Below are positions 16,993 through 26,230 of a stretch of DNA of 64,000 nucleotides, piece by piece. The notes beneath the pieces were generated by a model, which saw only the letters and a program-made list of their open reading frames with translations, ran no database searches and was not told the origin of the DNA. The number at the start of each line of letters is the position of its first letter. Positions within the stretch are counted from its first letter, which is position 1. Both the position numbers and the translations under genes were made by a program. Source of the stretch: Campylobacter cuniculorum DSM 23162 = LMG 24588 (GTDB taxonomy: Bacteria; Campylobacterota; Campylobacteria; Campylobacterales; Campylobacteraceae). The DNA is taken from the NCBI RefSeq assembly GCF_002104335.1, contig NZ_CP020867.1:1711206-1775205 (forward strand), given 5' to 3'.

Positions 16993-17805
16993 TTAAAATT
17001 CTCCTTTCTTTAAATTTTCTTTAAATTCTAATATTCTTTCTGTGATTTTAGGACTAAGTCTTAAAAGAATTGAGGTGTTTTCATTGAAATAAATTTGAGC
17101 TTTTTTATAAGCATTCGTGTTTTTTAATAAAGGATTAAGTCTTAGGAATTCTTTTGTATTGTTAATTTGCATTCCAAGCATTATAATGTCAGGATTTTGT
17201 TTGAGTATAAATTCACTTGAAATTATAGGTCTTTTAATATCACTCTGTGGGCTTAGATTTTTAATGCCTATGAGCTTAAAAATATCGGCTATTATAGAAT
17301 TGTCCGCAAATGCCATTAAGGGTTGATTTGAAAAGAGATAAATTCCACTTTCATTGAAGGGTTCTTTTTGTAATTTTTCTAAATCATTTTCGAATTTTTG
17401 CAAGAGCTCTTCACCTAATTCTTGTTTATCCACTATATTTGCAAGAATTTTGATATGATTTTTTATATCATTTAAATGATCTGCCTTAAGATAGAGAGTT
17501 TTAATGCCAAAATTCTTAAGACTTTGCTCTAAATTTAAAGAATATGAGCTTAAAATCACCAAAGTAGGTCTTAAACGTAGAATTTTTTCTAAAGAAGGAT
17601 GTGAAAAACTCCCTACACTAGGAAGTTTAGAAGTTTCTTCTTGAGGATAAATGCTAGAATGTTGCAAAGAAGCAATGCCCACTATATTTTCTTGTGCTTT
17701 AAGCAAAAAAAGTGTTTCTATACTTGCAGGATCAAGCACGACAAGCCTTTGATTTGCACCCAAACAATACGATAAAAATACACATAAAAATAAAATCTTT
17801 TTCAT
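16993..17805 (-). CDS. chuD: Haem ABC transporter periplasmic binding protein ChuD
   Basis: This 270-aa protein has a signal peptide (MKKILFLCVFLSYCLGANQ) and a TroA/FepB-type haem- or siderophore-binding fold (RLVVLDPASIETLFLL, VGIASLQHSS, PSLEKILRLRPTLVI). It delivers haem to ChuBC. The start is ATG 17805, with GGAG upstream and a 4-base ATGA overlap with chuC; the longer upstream frame lies inside chuC. It is last in the chuABCD operon on the minus strand. Confidence 0.92.
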   Translation of the reverse strand: MKKILFLCVFLSYCLGANQRLVVLDPASIETLFLLKAQENIVGIASLQHSSIYPQEETSKLPSVGSFSHPSLEKILRLRPTLVILSSYSLNLEQSLKNFGIKTLYLKADHLNDIKNHIKILANIVDKQELGEELLQKFENDLEKLQKEPFNESGIYLFSNQPLMAFADNSIIADIFKLIGIKNLSPQSDIKRPIISSEFILKQNPDIIMLGMQINNTKEFLRLNPLLKNTNAYKKAQIYFNENTSILLRLSPKITERILEFKENLKKGEF

Positions 17806-18581
17806 CTTTTCTCCTTTAAAGCAAACACGTAGGGCGTTTGATTTGAATTGATAATTTCGCAATCTAAATTATAAATTTCTTTTAAAATTTCTTTTGTAAA
17901 AAGTTGTTTCACGCTTCCTTGATAGCGGATTTCTCCTTCTTTTAAAAATAAAATTTTATTACAAAATAAAGCAGCTAAATTTAAATCATGCAAGACAGCA
18001 ACAACGCTGATTTTTCTTTGTTTGATTAAATTTTCACATAAATTTAAAAGCTCAATGGCATAGTTTAAATCAAGAGCAGAAGTTGGTTCATCTAAAAATA
18101 AAACTTGAGGATTTTTAAGCAAGGCTCGAGCTAAAAGCACTCTTTGAAATTCTCCTCCGCTTAAAGATAAGATGTTTCTATCAAGAAAATGTTCAAGTTT
18201 AAGCTCTGTAGCTAGAATCTTAAGCTCTTCTAAATCTTTTTTAGAATAAGACAAAAAATTATATTTTAAATGCACATATTTACTCATTAAAAGCACATCT
18301 ATGACTTTTAAAGGCGTGTGCAATTGTGAATTTTGGGGAAGAAAACCTATAATTTTAGCTAATTCTTTAAGGGAATAATCCTGAAGTTTTTGATTGAATA
18401 TGAAAATTTCTCCATTTTGACATTTTAAATTTCCAAGCATAGTTTTTAAAAGTGTGCTTTTTCCCGAACCATTAGGTCCTAATATGCCTAAAAAATCGCC
18501 TCTTTGTAGAGTAAAATTTATATTTTTAAGTCCGTTTTTAAAGGGATAAATAAAATTTACATTTTTAAGTTTTAAGATCAT
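17802..18581 (-). CDS. chuC: Haem ABC transporter ATPase ChuC
   Basis: This 259-aa ABC ATPase has Walker A GPNGSGKST, signature LSGGEFQR, and Walker B VLFLDEPTSALD, and resembles the BtuD/FepC/HmuV branch. It powers haem import through ChuB. Overlaps of four bases with chuB upstream and chuD downstream show translational coupling. Confidence 0.95.
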   Translation of the reverse strand: MILKLKNVNFIYPFKNGLKNINFTLQRGDFLGILGPNGSGKSTLLKTMLGNLKCQNGEIFIFNQKLQDYSLKELAKIIGFLPQNSQLHTPLKVIDVLLMSKYVHLKYNFLSYSKKDLEELKILATELKLEHFLDRNILSLSGGEFQRVLLARALLKNPQVLFLDEPTSALDLNYAIELLNLCENLIKQRKISVVAVLHDLNLAALFCNKILFLKEGEIRYQGSVKQLFTKEILKEIYNLDCEIINSNQTPYVFALKEKR

Positions 18582-19552
18582 AAAAAATTCCTTATTTTAA
18601 GAGCTAAATACAAAAATATAGGGGCTCCAAAAAATGAAGTAACCACACCAATAGGAATTTCAATGGGAGCTAAAACACTCCTTGCCAAGCTGTCGCAAAA
18701 AAGCAAAAACAATCCTCCAATTAAAGTGCAAAAAGGTAAGACGAGAATGTTATTGTAATTTTTTAGCAAAAGTCTTGTAATATGTGGTATGATAAGCCCT
18801 ACAAACGCTATCAGTCCTGTAAAAGCAAGAGCAAAAGAGCAAGCCAAAGAAGATACAAGCAGCAAACGAATTTTTAATTTTGCAGCATCCACACCTAAAT
18901 TTCTTGCCTCATCATCTCCGCTTAAAAGTATATTAAGAGAATTTTTATGGATATAAAAATAAGCAAGACAAAAGAGTAAAGGCACAAAAATCAAAAAGAC
19001 ACGTTCTAAACTTGCTGCTGAAATATGTCCCATAAGCCAAGTAATGATTTTAAAAGAATCTTCGCCGATATAATAAACAAGAAATGAGCTTAAAGCTCCT
19101 AAAAAAGACGAAGTTGCTATGCCTATGATGAGTAAGCTTGATAAAGAAGATTTTTTAGAAATTTTAAAAATAAACAAAGAAAACAAGCCTGAACAAATAA
19201 AAGCAAAAATTCCAAAATAATAATCTCCAAGCCCCAAAATATGTGCTAAAATTGCTCCAAAACTCGCCGCTGAAGCAATTCCTATGATATAAGGATCAGC
19301 TAAGGGATTAGAAAAGACATTTTGAGTGATGACACCAGAGCTTGCCAAAAGCATACCGATTAAAATTGCCATTAACACTCGTGGTAAGCGCACATTGAGT
19401 ATAATTTCTCTTGTGAGTTCATCGCCTTTAAAGATATAAAAAATCAATTCTTTAGGATTTAAATACTCCTCTCCAAGACCTAAGGCTAAAAATATAGCAA
19501 TCAAATAAAAAAACAACAAGCAAATTCCTAAAAAATAATACTTAGAAAGCAT
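18578..19552 (-). CDS. chuB: Haem ABC transporter permease ChuB
   Basis: This 324-aa permease of the FecCD/BtuC family has about nine to ten membrane segments and motifs such as RLPRVLMAILIGMLLASSGV, NPLADPYIIGI and GLIAFVGLIIPHITRLLL. It forms the inner-membrane haem channel with ChuC. Its start lies 11 bases inside the end of chuA, so it is coupled to it. Confidence 0.94.
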   Translation of the reverse strand: MLSKYYFLGICLLFFYLIAIFLALGLGEEYLNPKELIFYIFKGDELTREIILNVRLPRVLMAILIGMLLASSGVITQNVFSNPLADPYIIGIASAASFGAILAHILGLGDYYFGIFAFICSGLFSLFIFKISKKSSLSSLLIIGIATSSFLGALSSFLVYYIGEDSFKIITWLMGHISAASLERVFLIFVPLLFCLAYFYIHKNSLNILLSGDDEARNLGVDAAKLKIRLLLVSSLACSFALAFTGLIAFVGLIIPHITRLLLKNYNNILVLPFCTLIGGLFLLFCDSLARSVLAPIEIPIGVVTSFFGAPIFLYLALKIRNFL

Positions 19553-21635
19553 ATTTAAACTCTATATAATAATTTCTTCCGCTTCCGGGCAAATACTGAT
19601 TCTTAAAAGAATCTTGATAGCTATAATATTGTTTATCAAAAAGATTGCGAATCCCTGTAGAAATTTGAAGATTCTTTTTGCGATATCCTAGTCCTAAATC
19701 TGTAAGAAAATAGTCTTTAATCCATTGATTGTTTCGCATTTTTCCCGTATTTTCATCAACATTTCCATTGTCCTTAGCCCTTGAAAGATAGCTTAAATCC
19801 AAAAAACTAAACCACTCATTTGTAAGATTATATTCCGCTGTAGCTGTAATTTTTACCTTAGAAACATAAGGAATTATTTTGTCTTTATTAATGCCTTTAG
19901 AAATTCTTGCATCAATATAACTTAAACTTTGTTTTAATAATAATTTATCAAAAATTTGAGAGAGCTGAAGTTCAGCTCCCATTCTTCTTGTTTCATCGAT
20001 ATTATAATACCTCCACCAAGCTCCGGCTGCAGAATGAGGATCTCCTAAATAAGAAATTTCATTTTTGGATTTTGTGTAAAAAAGTGCGAGATTAAAAGTA
20101 TAAAAATCAAACCAAAAATCTTTCATTCCCAGCTCAAAAGTGTCAAAAATTTCAGAATTTAAATCCGCTGTATAATAAGGCTCTAAAGTTGGATTCGCTG
20201 TTGTATTGTTACGATTGACTAATTGTGCGGGAGTGGGGCTGATAAAACCTCTTTCGTATTTAAAATAAAGCGAACCTGTGTCTGAATACTGATAGTTTGG
20301 GGTGATTTCAAAGGCAAAATTATCGATTGTTTTATGTGTATCAAAACGACTTGTTGTATCTATAGAATTTGCGAGGATTCTACCCGCCATTTGATTTCTA
20401 TAAGTTCTTGCTGTATCGTATAAGCTGTATTCATACCTTAAACCAAAATTTAAGAATAAAGCTCCAAGATTATGAGAATCAAGAATGAATAAAGAATGAC
20501 TTTGTTTATCCATATCCATTAAAGTTGTCATTCTATGGTATGTTATGATAGGAGGCACACTATAAAAAACCTTGCTGTTTCTTTGTGCATCATGATAAGC
20601 AAATTCATAGCCTAAAGTAAAATACGAATTTTCTTCATAATTATACCGAGCTTTTAAAGTAACGCCTCTTAAACCATCTTCAAAACCGCTGCCATCCTCA
20701 TAGGCATGAGTTCCCATCATTTGAGAAACACTTTTGATAAAATCGATTTTTTGATTTTGCCAAAAACTTTGAATATTTAATTCAAAATTCGCGTTAAATT
20801 GATGGGTAAAATCAAGGCTAAGAGCGGGGCGTATGGTTTTTGTGATTTTATCAGAATCGCCTCTTTGTGTTGGGTCTGATTGAATTTGATTTTTGGTTAA
20901 ATACCCGCTACTTGTATCCTTGCTCCAAAAATAATCGTATGAAAAAATCAAAGTATTATACTCATCAATATCTATAATATTCTTAGCATCAATAAAATAA
21001 CCTTTCTCGCTATATCCTTTTTGATAACCTTTTTTATTAAATCCTTGAGCGTTAAAATTAAGAGTTAAATAAGGATTAAAATTATAAGTCATGCTTGTGC
21101 CTAAATTTCCACCCAAAGCTCCTCTATCAAAATTTGTTGTATTTAAGTGTATTTGGAAATTCTGCTGTTTTGATTTTTGAGTGATGATATGAATCACTCC
21201 TCCTCTTGTCCCATTTCCATAAAGCACAGAACCACCACCGGGTATGATTTCAATGCGTTCAACTTGATTGATATTGATAGAGTCTAAAGGGGTAACGCCG
21301 TGAGAATTATCAAGAACATTTATCATCTTGCCATCAACCATAACCTTTACAGCAACATTAGACTTTGAACCTTGTCCTCTCATATCGACATTTGCTCCTA
21401 ATCCGCTATCAACAAAACTAATGACTGATATTCTTTCTAGAGCTTGTTTTAATGAAGTGTATCCATGTTTTTTAAGTTCTTCTTTATCGATTAAGATAAT
21501 ATTTCTTAAATTACTCTGTGCTTCTTGTTCAAAACCAGAAGCAGAGACTACAATTTTATCCAAATCAAACTCTTCTAAAGCCTCAATATAGATTGTAGCG
21601 GATAAAATTCCGCAAATGATTTTTTTAGAACTCAT
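19542..21635 (-). CDS. chuA: TonB-dependent haem receptor ChuA
   Basis: This 697-aa outer-membrane receptor has an N-terminal plug domain (about 30-150; VMVDGKMINVL, IEIIPGGGSVLYGNGTRGGVI) and a C-terminal beta-barrel ending in an aromatic residue (YYIEFKYAF). The N-terminal segment reads as a signal peptide (SSKKIICGILSATIYIEALEE). It takes up haem across the outer membrane with TonB energy. ATG 21635 follows AGGA. It is the first gene of the operon, divergent from chuZ, as in C. jejuni. Confidence 0.93.
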   Translation of the reverse strand: MSSKKIICGILSATIYIEALEEFDLDKIVVSASGFEQEAQSNLRNIILIDKEELKKHGYTSLKQALERISVISFVDSGLGANVDMRGQGSKSNVAVKVMVDGKMINVLDNSHGVTPLDSININQVERIEIIPGGGSVLYGNGTRGGVIHIITQKSKQQNFQIHLNTTNFDRGALGGNLGTSMTYNFNPYLTLNFNAQGFNKKGYQKGYSEKGYFIDAKNIIDIDEYNTLIFSYDYFWSKDTSSGYLTKNQIQSDPTQRGDSDKITKTIRPALSLDFTHQFNANFELNIQSFWQNQKIDFIKSVSQMMGTHAYEDGSGFEDGLRGVTLKARYNYEENSYFTLGYEFAYHDAQRNSKVFYSVPPIITYHRMTTLMDMDKQSHSLFILDSHNLGALFLNFGLRYEYSLYDTARTYRNQMAGRILANSIDTTSRFDTHKTIDNFAFEITPNYQYSDTGSLYFKYERGFISPTPAQLVNRNNTTANPTLEPYYTADLNSEIFDTFELGMKDFWFDFYTFNLALFYTKSKNEISYLGDPHSAAGAWWRYYNIDETRRMGAELQLSQIFDKLLLKQSLSYIDARISKGINKDKIIPYVSKVKITATAEYNLTNEWFSFLDLSYLSRAKDNGNVDENTGKMRNNQWIKDYFLTDLGLGYRKKNLQISTGIRNLFDKQYYSYQDSFKNQYLPGSGRNYYIEFKYAF

Positions 21636-21837
21636 TCATATATCCTCATCTTTCTAAAGAATTTTTATAATTTAATAATACTAATAATTTATATCAATAA
21701 AATTATGAAATCGAATTTAAAATTTATCAGCTTAAAAATCAATAAAATATTTATAAAAGGTAATTATATATAAAATTTAAGTAAGCTTTAATATGATAAT
21801 TTATATTATTAATAAAATATTATTTAGGGAGGAAAAA
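21636..21837. promoter_or_regulatory. chuA/chuZ divergent control region, possible Fur boxes
   Basis: In C. jejuni this divergent region is iron- and Fur-regulated. Here it has AT-rich, partly palindromic stretches such as TTAATAATACTAATAATTT (21672-21690) and an ATTATTAATAAAATATT stretch near 21807, which could be Fur sites. No single match is decisive in such AT-rich DNA. Confidence 0.4.
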
Positions 21838-22569
21838 ATGGATTTTAAGAGTATTATTTCTCATATGAATGAGCATCATAAATCAAATTTGATTGATTTA
21901 TGCAAAAAATTTGGCAAGGCACAAAAGATTGAAGATGCTAGGCTTGAAAGCGTGGATTTTGAGGGCTTGGATATACTTTATAATGGCAATGAAAACTTAC
22001 GCATAGAATTTCCTAAAAGGGCTGATGAATCCTCGATTAAAGATAGCATTATCGCCCTTTGCATGAGTGCAAAAAGTGAAAAAAAAGAAAATTTAGCACA
22101 AGAAATTAAAGATTTTATGTTAAGTTTTAATTCTGTATGTCTTGCCACGCTTTCACCCCATGCAGAAGTGGTATGCTCTTATGCACCTTTTGTAAGCACA
22201 GAATTTGGAAATTTCATTTATATCAGCGAAGTGAGTGAGCATTTTGCGAATATCAAAGCACATCCTAATAATCTTGAAGTAATGTTTTTAGAAGATGAGA
22301 GCAAGGCTGCTTCAGTGATTTTAAGAAAAAGATTGCGTTATAGAACAAAAGCAAATTTTATTTCAAGAGGAGAGCTTTTTGATAAAATTTATGATGAATT
22401 TGAAAGACAAACCGGCGGTGGAGGCGGGATTAAAACCATACGCACTATGCTTGATTTTCATCTTGTGCAGCTTGAATTTCTCACTGGTCGCTTTGTAAAA
22501 GGTTTTGGACAAGCTTATAATATAAAAGGAGATGAAATCACTGCAATAACAGGAAATCCGCATAAATAA
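21838..22569 (+). CDS. chuZ: Haem oxygenase ChuZ (HugZ family)
   Basis: This 243-aa protein of the HugZ/pyridoxamine-oxidase-like split-barrel family breaks down haem to free iron. It has the N-terminal MNEHH segment (His 9, 13 and 14) and a split barrel containing SVCLATLSPHAEVVCSYAPF. The Gly-rich TGGGGGIKT and the C-terminal TGNPHK tail also fit. Haem in C. jejuni ChuZ is bound through His14 and a C-terminal His, both present here. ATG 21838 follows GGGAGGAAA; the upstream frame from 21793 has no ribosome site. It is divergent from chuABCD. Confidence 0.93.
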   Translation: MDFKSIISHMNEHHKSNLIDLCKKFGKAQKIEDARLESVDFEGLDILYNGNENLRIEFPKRADESSIKDSIIALCMSAKSEKKENLAQEIKDFMLSFNSVCLATLSPHAEVVCSYAPFVSTEFGNFIYISEVSEHFANIKAHPNNLEVMFLEDESKAASVILRKRLRYRTKANFISRGELFDKIYDEFERQTGGGGGIKTIRTMLDFHLVQLEFLTGRFVKGFGQAYNIKGDEITAITGNPHK

Positions 22570-22606
22570 TTCTTTTATGTTAAAATTTCTCATAAAGCGT
22601 TTATTT

Positions 22607-22633
22607 CTAAGCCTTAGTTAATGGGCTTAGTTT
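22607..22633 (+). terminator. Terminator after chuZ
   Basis: A 7-bp stem (CTAAGCC / GGCTTAG, 10-base loop) followed by TTTAT, 38 bases after the chuZ stop. Confidence 0.55.
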
Positions 22634-22823
22634 ATCATTAAATCTTTATTAAAATAAATCTTAGATTATATAGTGTGAATTTTTAAATCAAAATTTTTAT
22701 ATTTTATTATAATTATTAGTTTGTTTGTTTTTTAATAAACTCATCAATTCTTTTTTGATAATATTTGATAATAAAAAATTTAATTTTTTACTAAAAAAAT
22801 ATTCATATTTTTTTTAAACCTGT
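22634..22823. other. Non-coding gap before flaG
   Basis: The gap between chuZ and flaG (304 bases in all) holds the chuZ terminator, long AT-rich tracts and the flagellar promoter. I see no gene. Confidence 0.5.
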
Positions 22824-22829
22824 CGATTT
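22824..22829 (+). promoter_or_regulatory. Candidate sigma-28 (FliA) -10 box
   Basis: CGATTT, 44 bases upstream of flaG, matches the C. jejuni FliA -10 consensus CGATWT as I know it. It lies behind a T-rich tract with TTTAAACC. This fits late flagellar control of flaG-fliD-fliS. Confidence 0.55.
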
Positions 22830-22873
22830 AGAGCTTAGCTAAAATTATAAGAAATTTTAAAAAGGATTTTAAA

Positions 22874-23260
22874 ATGGAAATATCAAAACTTAGTGGGCAA
22901 ATGGACACAGCAAGACAAGTGGATACAGCGTCAAATTTGCAAAACCAAAGGACTGGGATAGCGGGTGCAAATTTAAATTCTGCACAAATTCAAACAAACT
23001 CGAATCAGCAAAGAGAGGATGAGCAAAACAAAAGTTTGAATGAAAGACTCAATGATGTTGTCAAAGAGCTTAATCAACAGATGGATTATTTAAATTCAAA
23101 TGTTCGTTTCGGTTTTAGTGACGATATTAATGCTATGTATGTTACTGTGTCTGAAAGAAATACAGGTAAAGAGATTCGTCAAATTCCTAGCGATGAAGCA
23201 ATAAAATTAACCAAGTATTTTAGAGACGCGATAGGTTTGATTTTCGATAAGGAGAGTTAA
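22874..23260 (+). CDS. flaG: Flagellar protein FlaG
   Basis: This 128-aa cytosolic FlaG-family protein has a Gln/Asn-rich, probably disordered N-terminus (1-50) and the conserved domain at about 55-127 (LNQQMDYLNSNVRFGF, TVSERNTGKEIRQIPSDEAI). In Campylobacter FlaG affects flagellar filament length. RBS AAAGGA precedes ATG 22874. It is one base from fliD, so the two are in one operon. Confidence 0.93.
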   Translation: MEISKLSGQMDTARQVDTASNLQNQRTGIAGANLNSAQIQTNSNQQREDEQNKSLNERLNDVVKELNQQMDYLNSNVRFGFSDDINAMYVTVSERNTGKEIRQIPSDEAIKLTKYFRDAIGLIFDKES

Positions 23261-23261
23261 A

Positions 23262-25220
23262 ATGGCTTTAGGTGCTCTGTCAAGTTTAGGATTTGGTTCA
23301 GGTGTTTTAGAACAAGACACTATAGATAAGCTAAAGAAAGCAGATGAGGAAGCTCGTATCAGTCCTTATACTTCAAGGATTGAGAGCAATACCACAAAAC
23401 AAAAAGATATAGCCGAGCTTCTGACCAAACTTTCGGCTTTTAGAAGTTCAGTTTCATCTCTTGGAGATGCGACTATTTTTGCAAAAAGAAAGGTTGTAGC
23501 GAGTGTAACGACAAATCCACCGGCAGACTTAAGTGTCAATAGTGGGGTCAATGTCCAAAGTATGAGAGTTAGTGTGACTCAACTTGCACAAAAAGATGTG
23601 TATCAAAGTAAAGCACTTGCAAATGAGAATGGTTATGTCAATGGAGCTTTAGGGGCGAATGATAATGTTGATTTAACTTTTTTCCAAAATGGTAAAGAAT
23701 ATAAAGTTACGATTAATGGTAACACAACTTATAAAGAACTTGCCGAAAAAATCACTGAAGCAAGTGGTGGAGAAATTGTTGCTAAAATCGTTAATACCGG
23801 TGAAAAAGGGCAACCTTACAGACTCACACTAACAAGCAAAGAAACCGGTGAAGATAATGCGATTACTTTTTTTCCGGGTGCGAAAAATGTTGATGGAAAA
23901 TACGATTCTAGCAGTATAGACTCTCGAGCTCAAGATATTTTTTCTAATTTAGGTTGGGAGCTTGATGATACGACGGGCGATTTTGATAAAAAAGTTGGTT
24001 ATCAAATCAAAGATGATGCAAATGATCCTAAATTCCATTTACAAACTGCACAAAATGCTGAATTTACGCTTGATGGTATTAAGATGACAAGATCAAGCAA
24101 TACCATTACGGATTTAGGTGTCGGTATAACTTTAACCTTAAATTCAACAGGGGATATTAATTTTGATGTGCAACAAGACAATAGTGCTGTCAATGAAGAA
24201 ATACAAAAGCTTGTTGATGCATTTAATGATTTGGTGGTCAATCTTAATGCTGCGACAGATTATAATAAAGAAACCGGCACAGCGGGTTCATTACAAGGTG
24301 TTAGCGAAGTCAGTAGTATAAGATCAAGCATTATTAATGCACTTTTTAAATCTCAATTAGTCGATGGAAAAATTATAGATGAAAATGGGAGTGAAGTGAA
24401 TTCTAAGGTTATGCTTTCTATGCAAGATTTTGGTGTAAGTCTTAATGAAGCTGGAAATTTAGCTTTTGACCAAACTAAATTCGATGAAAAAGTCAAAGAA
24501 CTTGGCTCTGATTTTGTTGAGAGTTTTTTTGCTGGAGTAACAAGATATGAAGAATTGTCCCATACAGGTGATTTGATTCAGCAAAATAGCCTTGATAAAT
24601 ACACTGATCCTACCGGACAAGATTCTGATAAAGGATTAGCTTTCAAGAGTGGAGATTTTGTAATTGAATTTGATGGGCAAAGCTATGATTTATCAAAAAA
24701 TAAAGATGGAACAGCCTTTAAACTCACGGGAAAAAATGAACAAGAATTGCTTAATAATCTAATCAATCATATTAAAGATTTAGGCATAGAAGGTTTAGAT
24801 GTTAAAATAGAGCAATATGATAAAGACAATCAAAAAGGCTATAATATTAAATTTAAAAGCGAAGGCAATGGTGATTTTGCTATCAAAGGTGATGAAAATT
24901 TCCTTAAGCAATTCGGTCTTAGTGAAACAAGTATTACTGCTAAACCTATAGAGGGTGCAGGTATTTTTGCTAAACTTAAATCAATTGTCGATGGAATCAG
25001 CGGAACAAATGGAAGCTTGACAAAATACGATGAGAGCTTAACTAAGGATACAAAATCTTTGAATGAGGCTAAAGAAAATACTCAAAAATTGATTGACTCA
25101 AGATATGAAACAATGCAAAATCAATGGTTGCTCTATGAAAGTGTTTTGAATAAACTCAATACTCAACTTTTAGCGGTTCAAAATATGATTCAAGCAAGTA
25201 ATAATCAAAATAATGCTTAA
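23262..25220 (+). CDS. fliD: Flagellar cap protein FliD
   Basis: This 652-aa FliD (hook-associated protein 2) caps the filament and helps flagellin fold and assemble. It has the N-terminal FliD_N region (IDKLKKADEEARISPYTSRI, KLSAFRSSVSSL), a long surface-exposed middle, and the C-terminal helical part (RYETMQNQWLLYESVLNKL). The length fits Campylobacter FliD. RBS AAGGAG precedes ATG 23262. The middle region has charged repeats (DNDNVD-type) that are likely exposed and antigenic. Confidence 0.95.
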   Translation: MALGALSSLGFGSGVLEQDTIDKLKKADEEARISPYTSRIESNTTKQKDIAELLTKLSAFRSSVSSLGDATIFAKRKVVASVTTNPPADLSVNSGVNVQSMRVSVTQLAQKDVYQSKALANENGYVNGALGANDNVDLTFFQNGKEYKVTINGNTTYKELAEKITEASGGEIVAKIVNTGEKGQPYRLTLTSKETGEDNAITFFPGAKNVDGKYDSSSIDSRAQDIFSNLGWELDDTTGDFDKKVGYQIKDDANDPKFHLQTAQNAEFTLDGIKMTRSSNTITDLGVGITLTLNSTGDINFDVQQDNSAVNEEIQKLVDAFNDLVVNLNAATDYNKETGTAGSLQGVSEVSSIRSSIINALFKSQLVDGKIIDENGSEVNSKVMLSMQDFGVSLNEAGNLAFDQTKFDEKVKELGSDFVESFFAGVTRYEELSHTGDLIQQNSLDKYTDPTGQDSDKGLAFKSGDFVIEFDGQSYDLSKNKDGTAFKLTGKNEQELLNNLINHIKDLGIEGLDVKIEQYDKDNQKGYNIKFKSEGNGDFAIKGDENFLKQFGLSETSITAKPIEGAGIFAKLKSIVDGISGTNGSLTKYDESLTKDTKSLNEAKENTQKLIDSRYETMQNQWLLYESVLNKLNTQLLAVQNMIQASNNQNNA

Positions 25221-25230
25221 GGAATAAACA

Positions 25231-25614
25231 ATGCAAAACAATTTAGCTTATAGTGCGTATTCTCAAAATCAAGTGGGGATAGAATCTCCACAAAGACTTA
25301 TAGAAATGCTTTACGAAGGGATTTTACGCTTTTGTGCAAGGGTAAAAATTGCGATAAAAAATGAAGATATTGAACAAAGAGTGTATTTTATCAAAAGGAC
25401 TACAGCAATTTTTATCGAATTAATCAATAATCTTGATTATGAAAAAGGTGGAGATGTGGCTCATTATTTAAGCGGACTTTACACAAGAGAAATTCAACTG
25501 CTTTCTTTAGCAAATGTAGAAAATAATGAAGCGAGGATTGATGAGGTTATCAATGTAACTAAAGGACTTTTAGAAGCTTGGAGAGACGTGCATAATAATG
25601 AAAACTTGGGTTGA
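25231..25614 (+). CDS. fliS: Flagellar export chaperone FliS
   Basis: This 127-aa FliS binds flagellin in the cytosol and stops it from polymerising before export. The family pattern is clear: AYSAYSQNQVGIESPQRLIEMLYEGIL at the start (N-terminal interaction site and helix 1), then four helices. RBS AAGGAA precedes ATG 25231. Its end overlaps the next small gene by 17 bases. Confidence 0.95.
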   Translation: MQNNLAYSAYSQNQVGIESPQRLIEMLYEGILRFCARVKIAIKNEDIEQRVYFIKRTTAIFIELINNLDYEKGGDVAHYLSGLYTREIQLLSLANVENNEARIDEVINVTKGLLEAWRDVHNNENLG

Positions 25615-25813
25615 TAAATTTAAACTTGCTTTAATTAAAGAAGAAATTGAAACTTTAGGAAAATTGCTTGATAGTATTGATTATAAAGGAGTGGATTTAA
25701 ATGAAATGAAGTCTCTTATCGAAGAGGCTATCAAGCTTGTAAATCGAAAAAAAGATGCCCATGCTGTTGAAATTCGAAAATTCCAAAAGGCTATAAAATA
25801 CATCAAAGCATAG
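25598..25813 (+). CDS. Small protein at the FliT position of the fliS operon
   Basis: This 71-aa charged helical protein has no recognisable motif. It starts at ATG 25598 inside the end of fliS and so is translated with it. A small helical protein after fliS often acts like FliT (FliD chaperone), and C. jejuni has a hypothetical gene (Cj0550) in this place; I do not claim the function. Its last codons and stop TAG (25811-25813) overlap the 3' arm of the RNase P RNA on the opposite strand. Confidence 0.72.
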   Translation: MKTWVDKFKLALIKEEIETLGKLLDSIDYKGVDLNEMKSLIEEAIKLVNRKKDAHAVEIRKFQKAIKYIKA

Positions 25814-26126
25814 CGATAAGCCGAGTTCTGTCGTGAATGCTCATTTATCTGGTTTTGTTTTTGCAAACAAAATCAAGCGAAAGGTTTAAAATAAAGACTT
25901 TAACCGCCCTTTCTTGCTGCAGATTGGGTTTGCATAGCCGAAATTGTTTCCAAAATCGCTGGTAGGCTCTTACCCTGCCGTTTCACCTTTTCCACTTTTA
26001 AGTGGTAGTTTGCTTTCTGTTGCACTTTCCCTTAGGTTGCCCTAGCCATCAGTTAGATGGAATCTTTGTCTTTTGCAGCTCGGACTTTCCTCTTCTTAAA
26101 GAAGCGAGCATTTACTATGCTTTGAT
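25802..26126 (-). ncRNA. rnpB: RNase P RNA (catalytic subunit)
   Basis: Minus-strand RNA of about 325 nt that matures tRNA 5' ends. The conserved 5' segment GAGGAAAGTCCGAGC is near 26080-26095, and the 3' segment GACAGAACTCGGCTTA is near 25820-25835. The ends form a perfect 12-bp P1 helix (ATCAAAGCATAG at 26126-26115 pairs with CTATGCTTTGAT at 25813-25802), which fixes the boundaries. A GGTAAGAGCCTACCAGC-type core is also visible. Its 3' end overlaps the convergent fliS-operon gene by 12 bases. Confidence 0.95.
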
Positions 26127-26131
26127 AAAAG

Positions 26132-26137
26132 ATTATA
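26132..26137 (-). promoter_or_regulatory. -10 box for rnpB
   Basis: TATAAT on the minus strand, preceded by TTCGT. The usual spacing puts the start at about 26126, the first base of the P1 helix, which agrees with the RNA boundary. Confidence 0.7.
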
Positions 26138-26230
26138 ACGAAAATTTACTTATTTAAAAAGAAAAATTATATAAAGATTTAAAATTAAATTTGCTAAAAT
26201 AAGACTTTATTTTTATATAAGGAAAAATTG

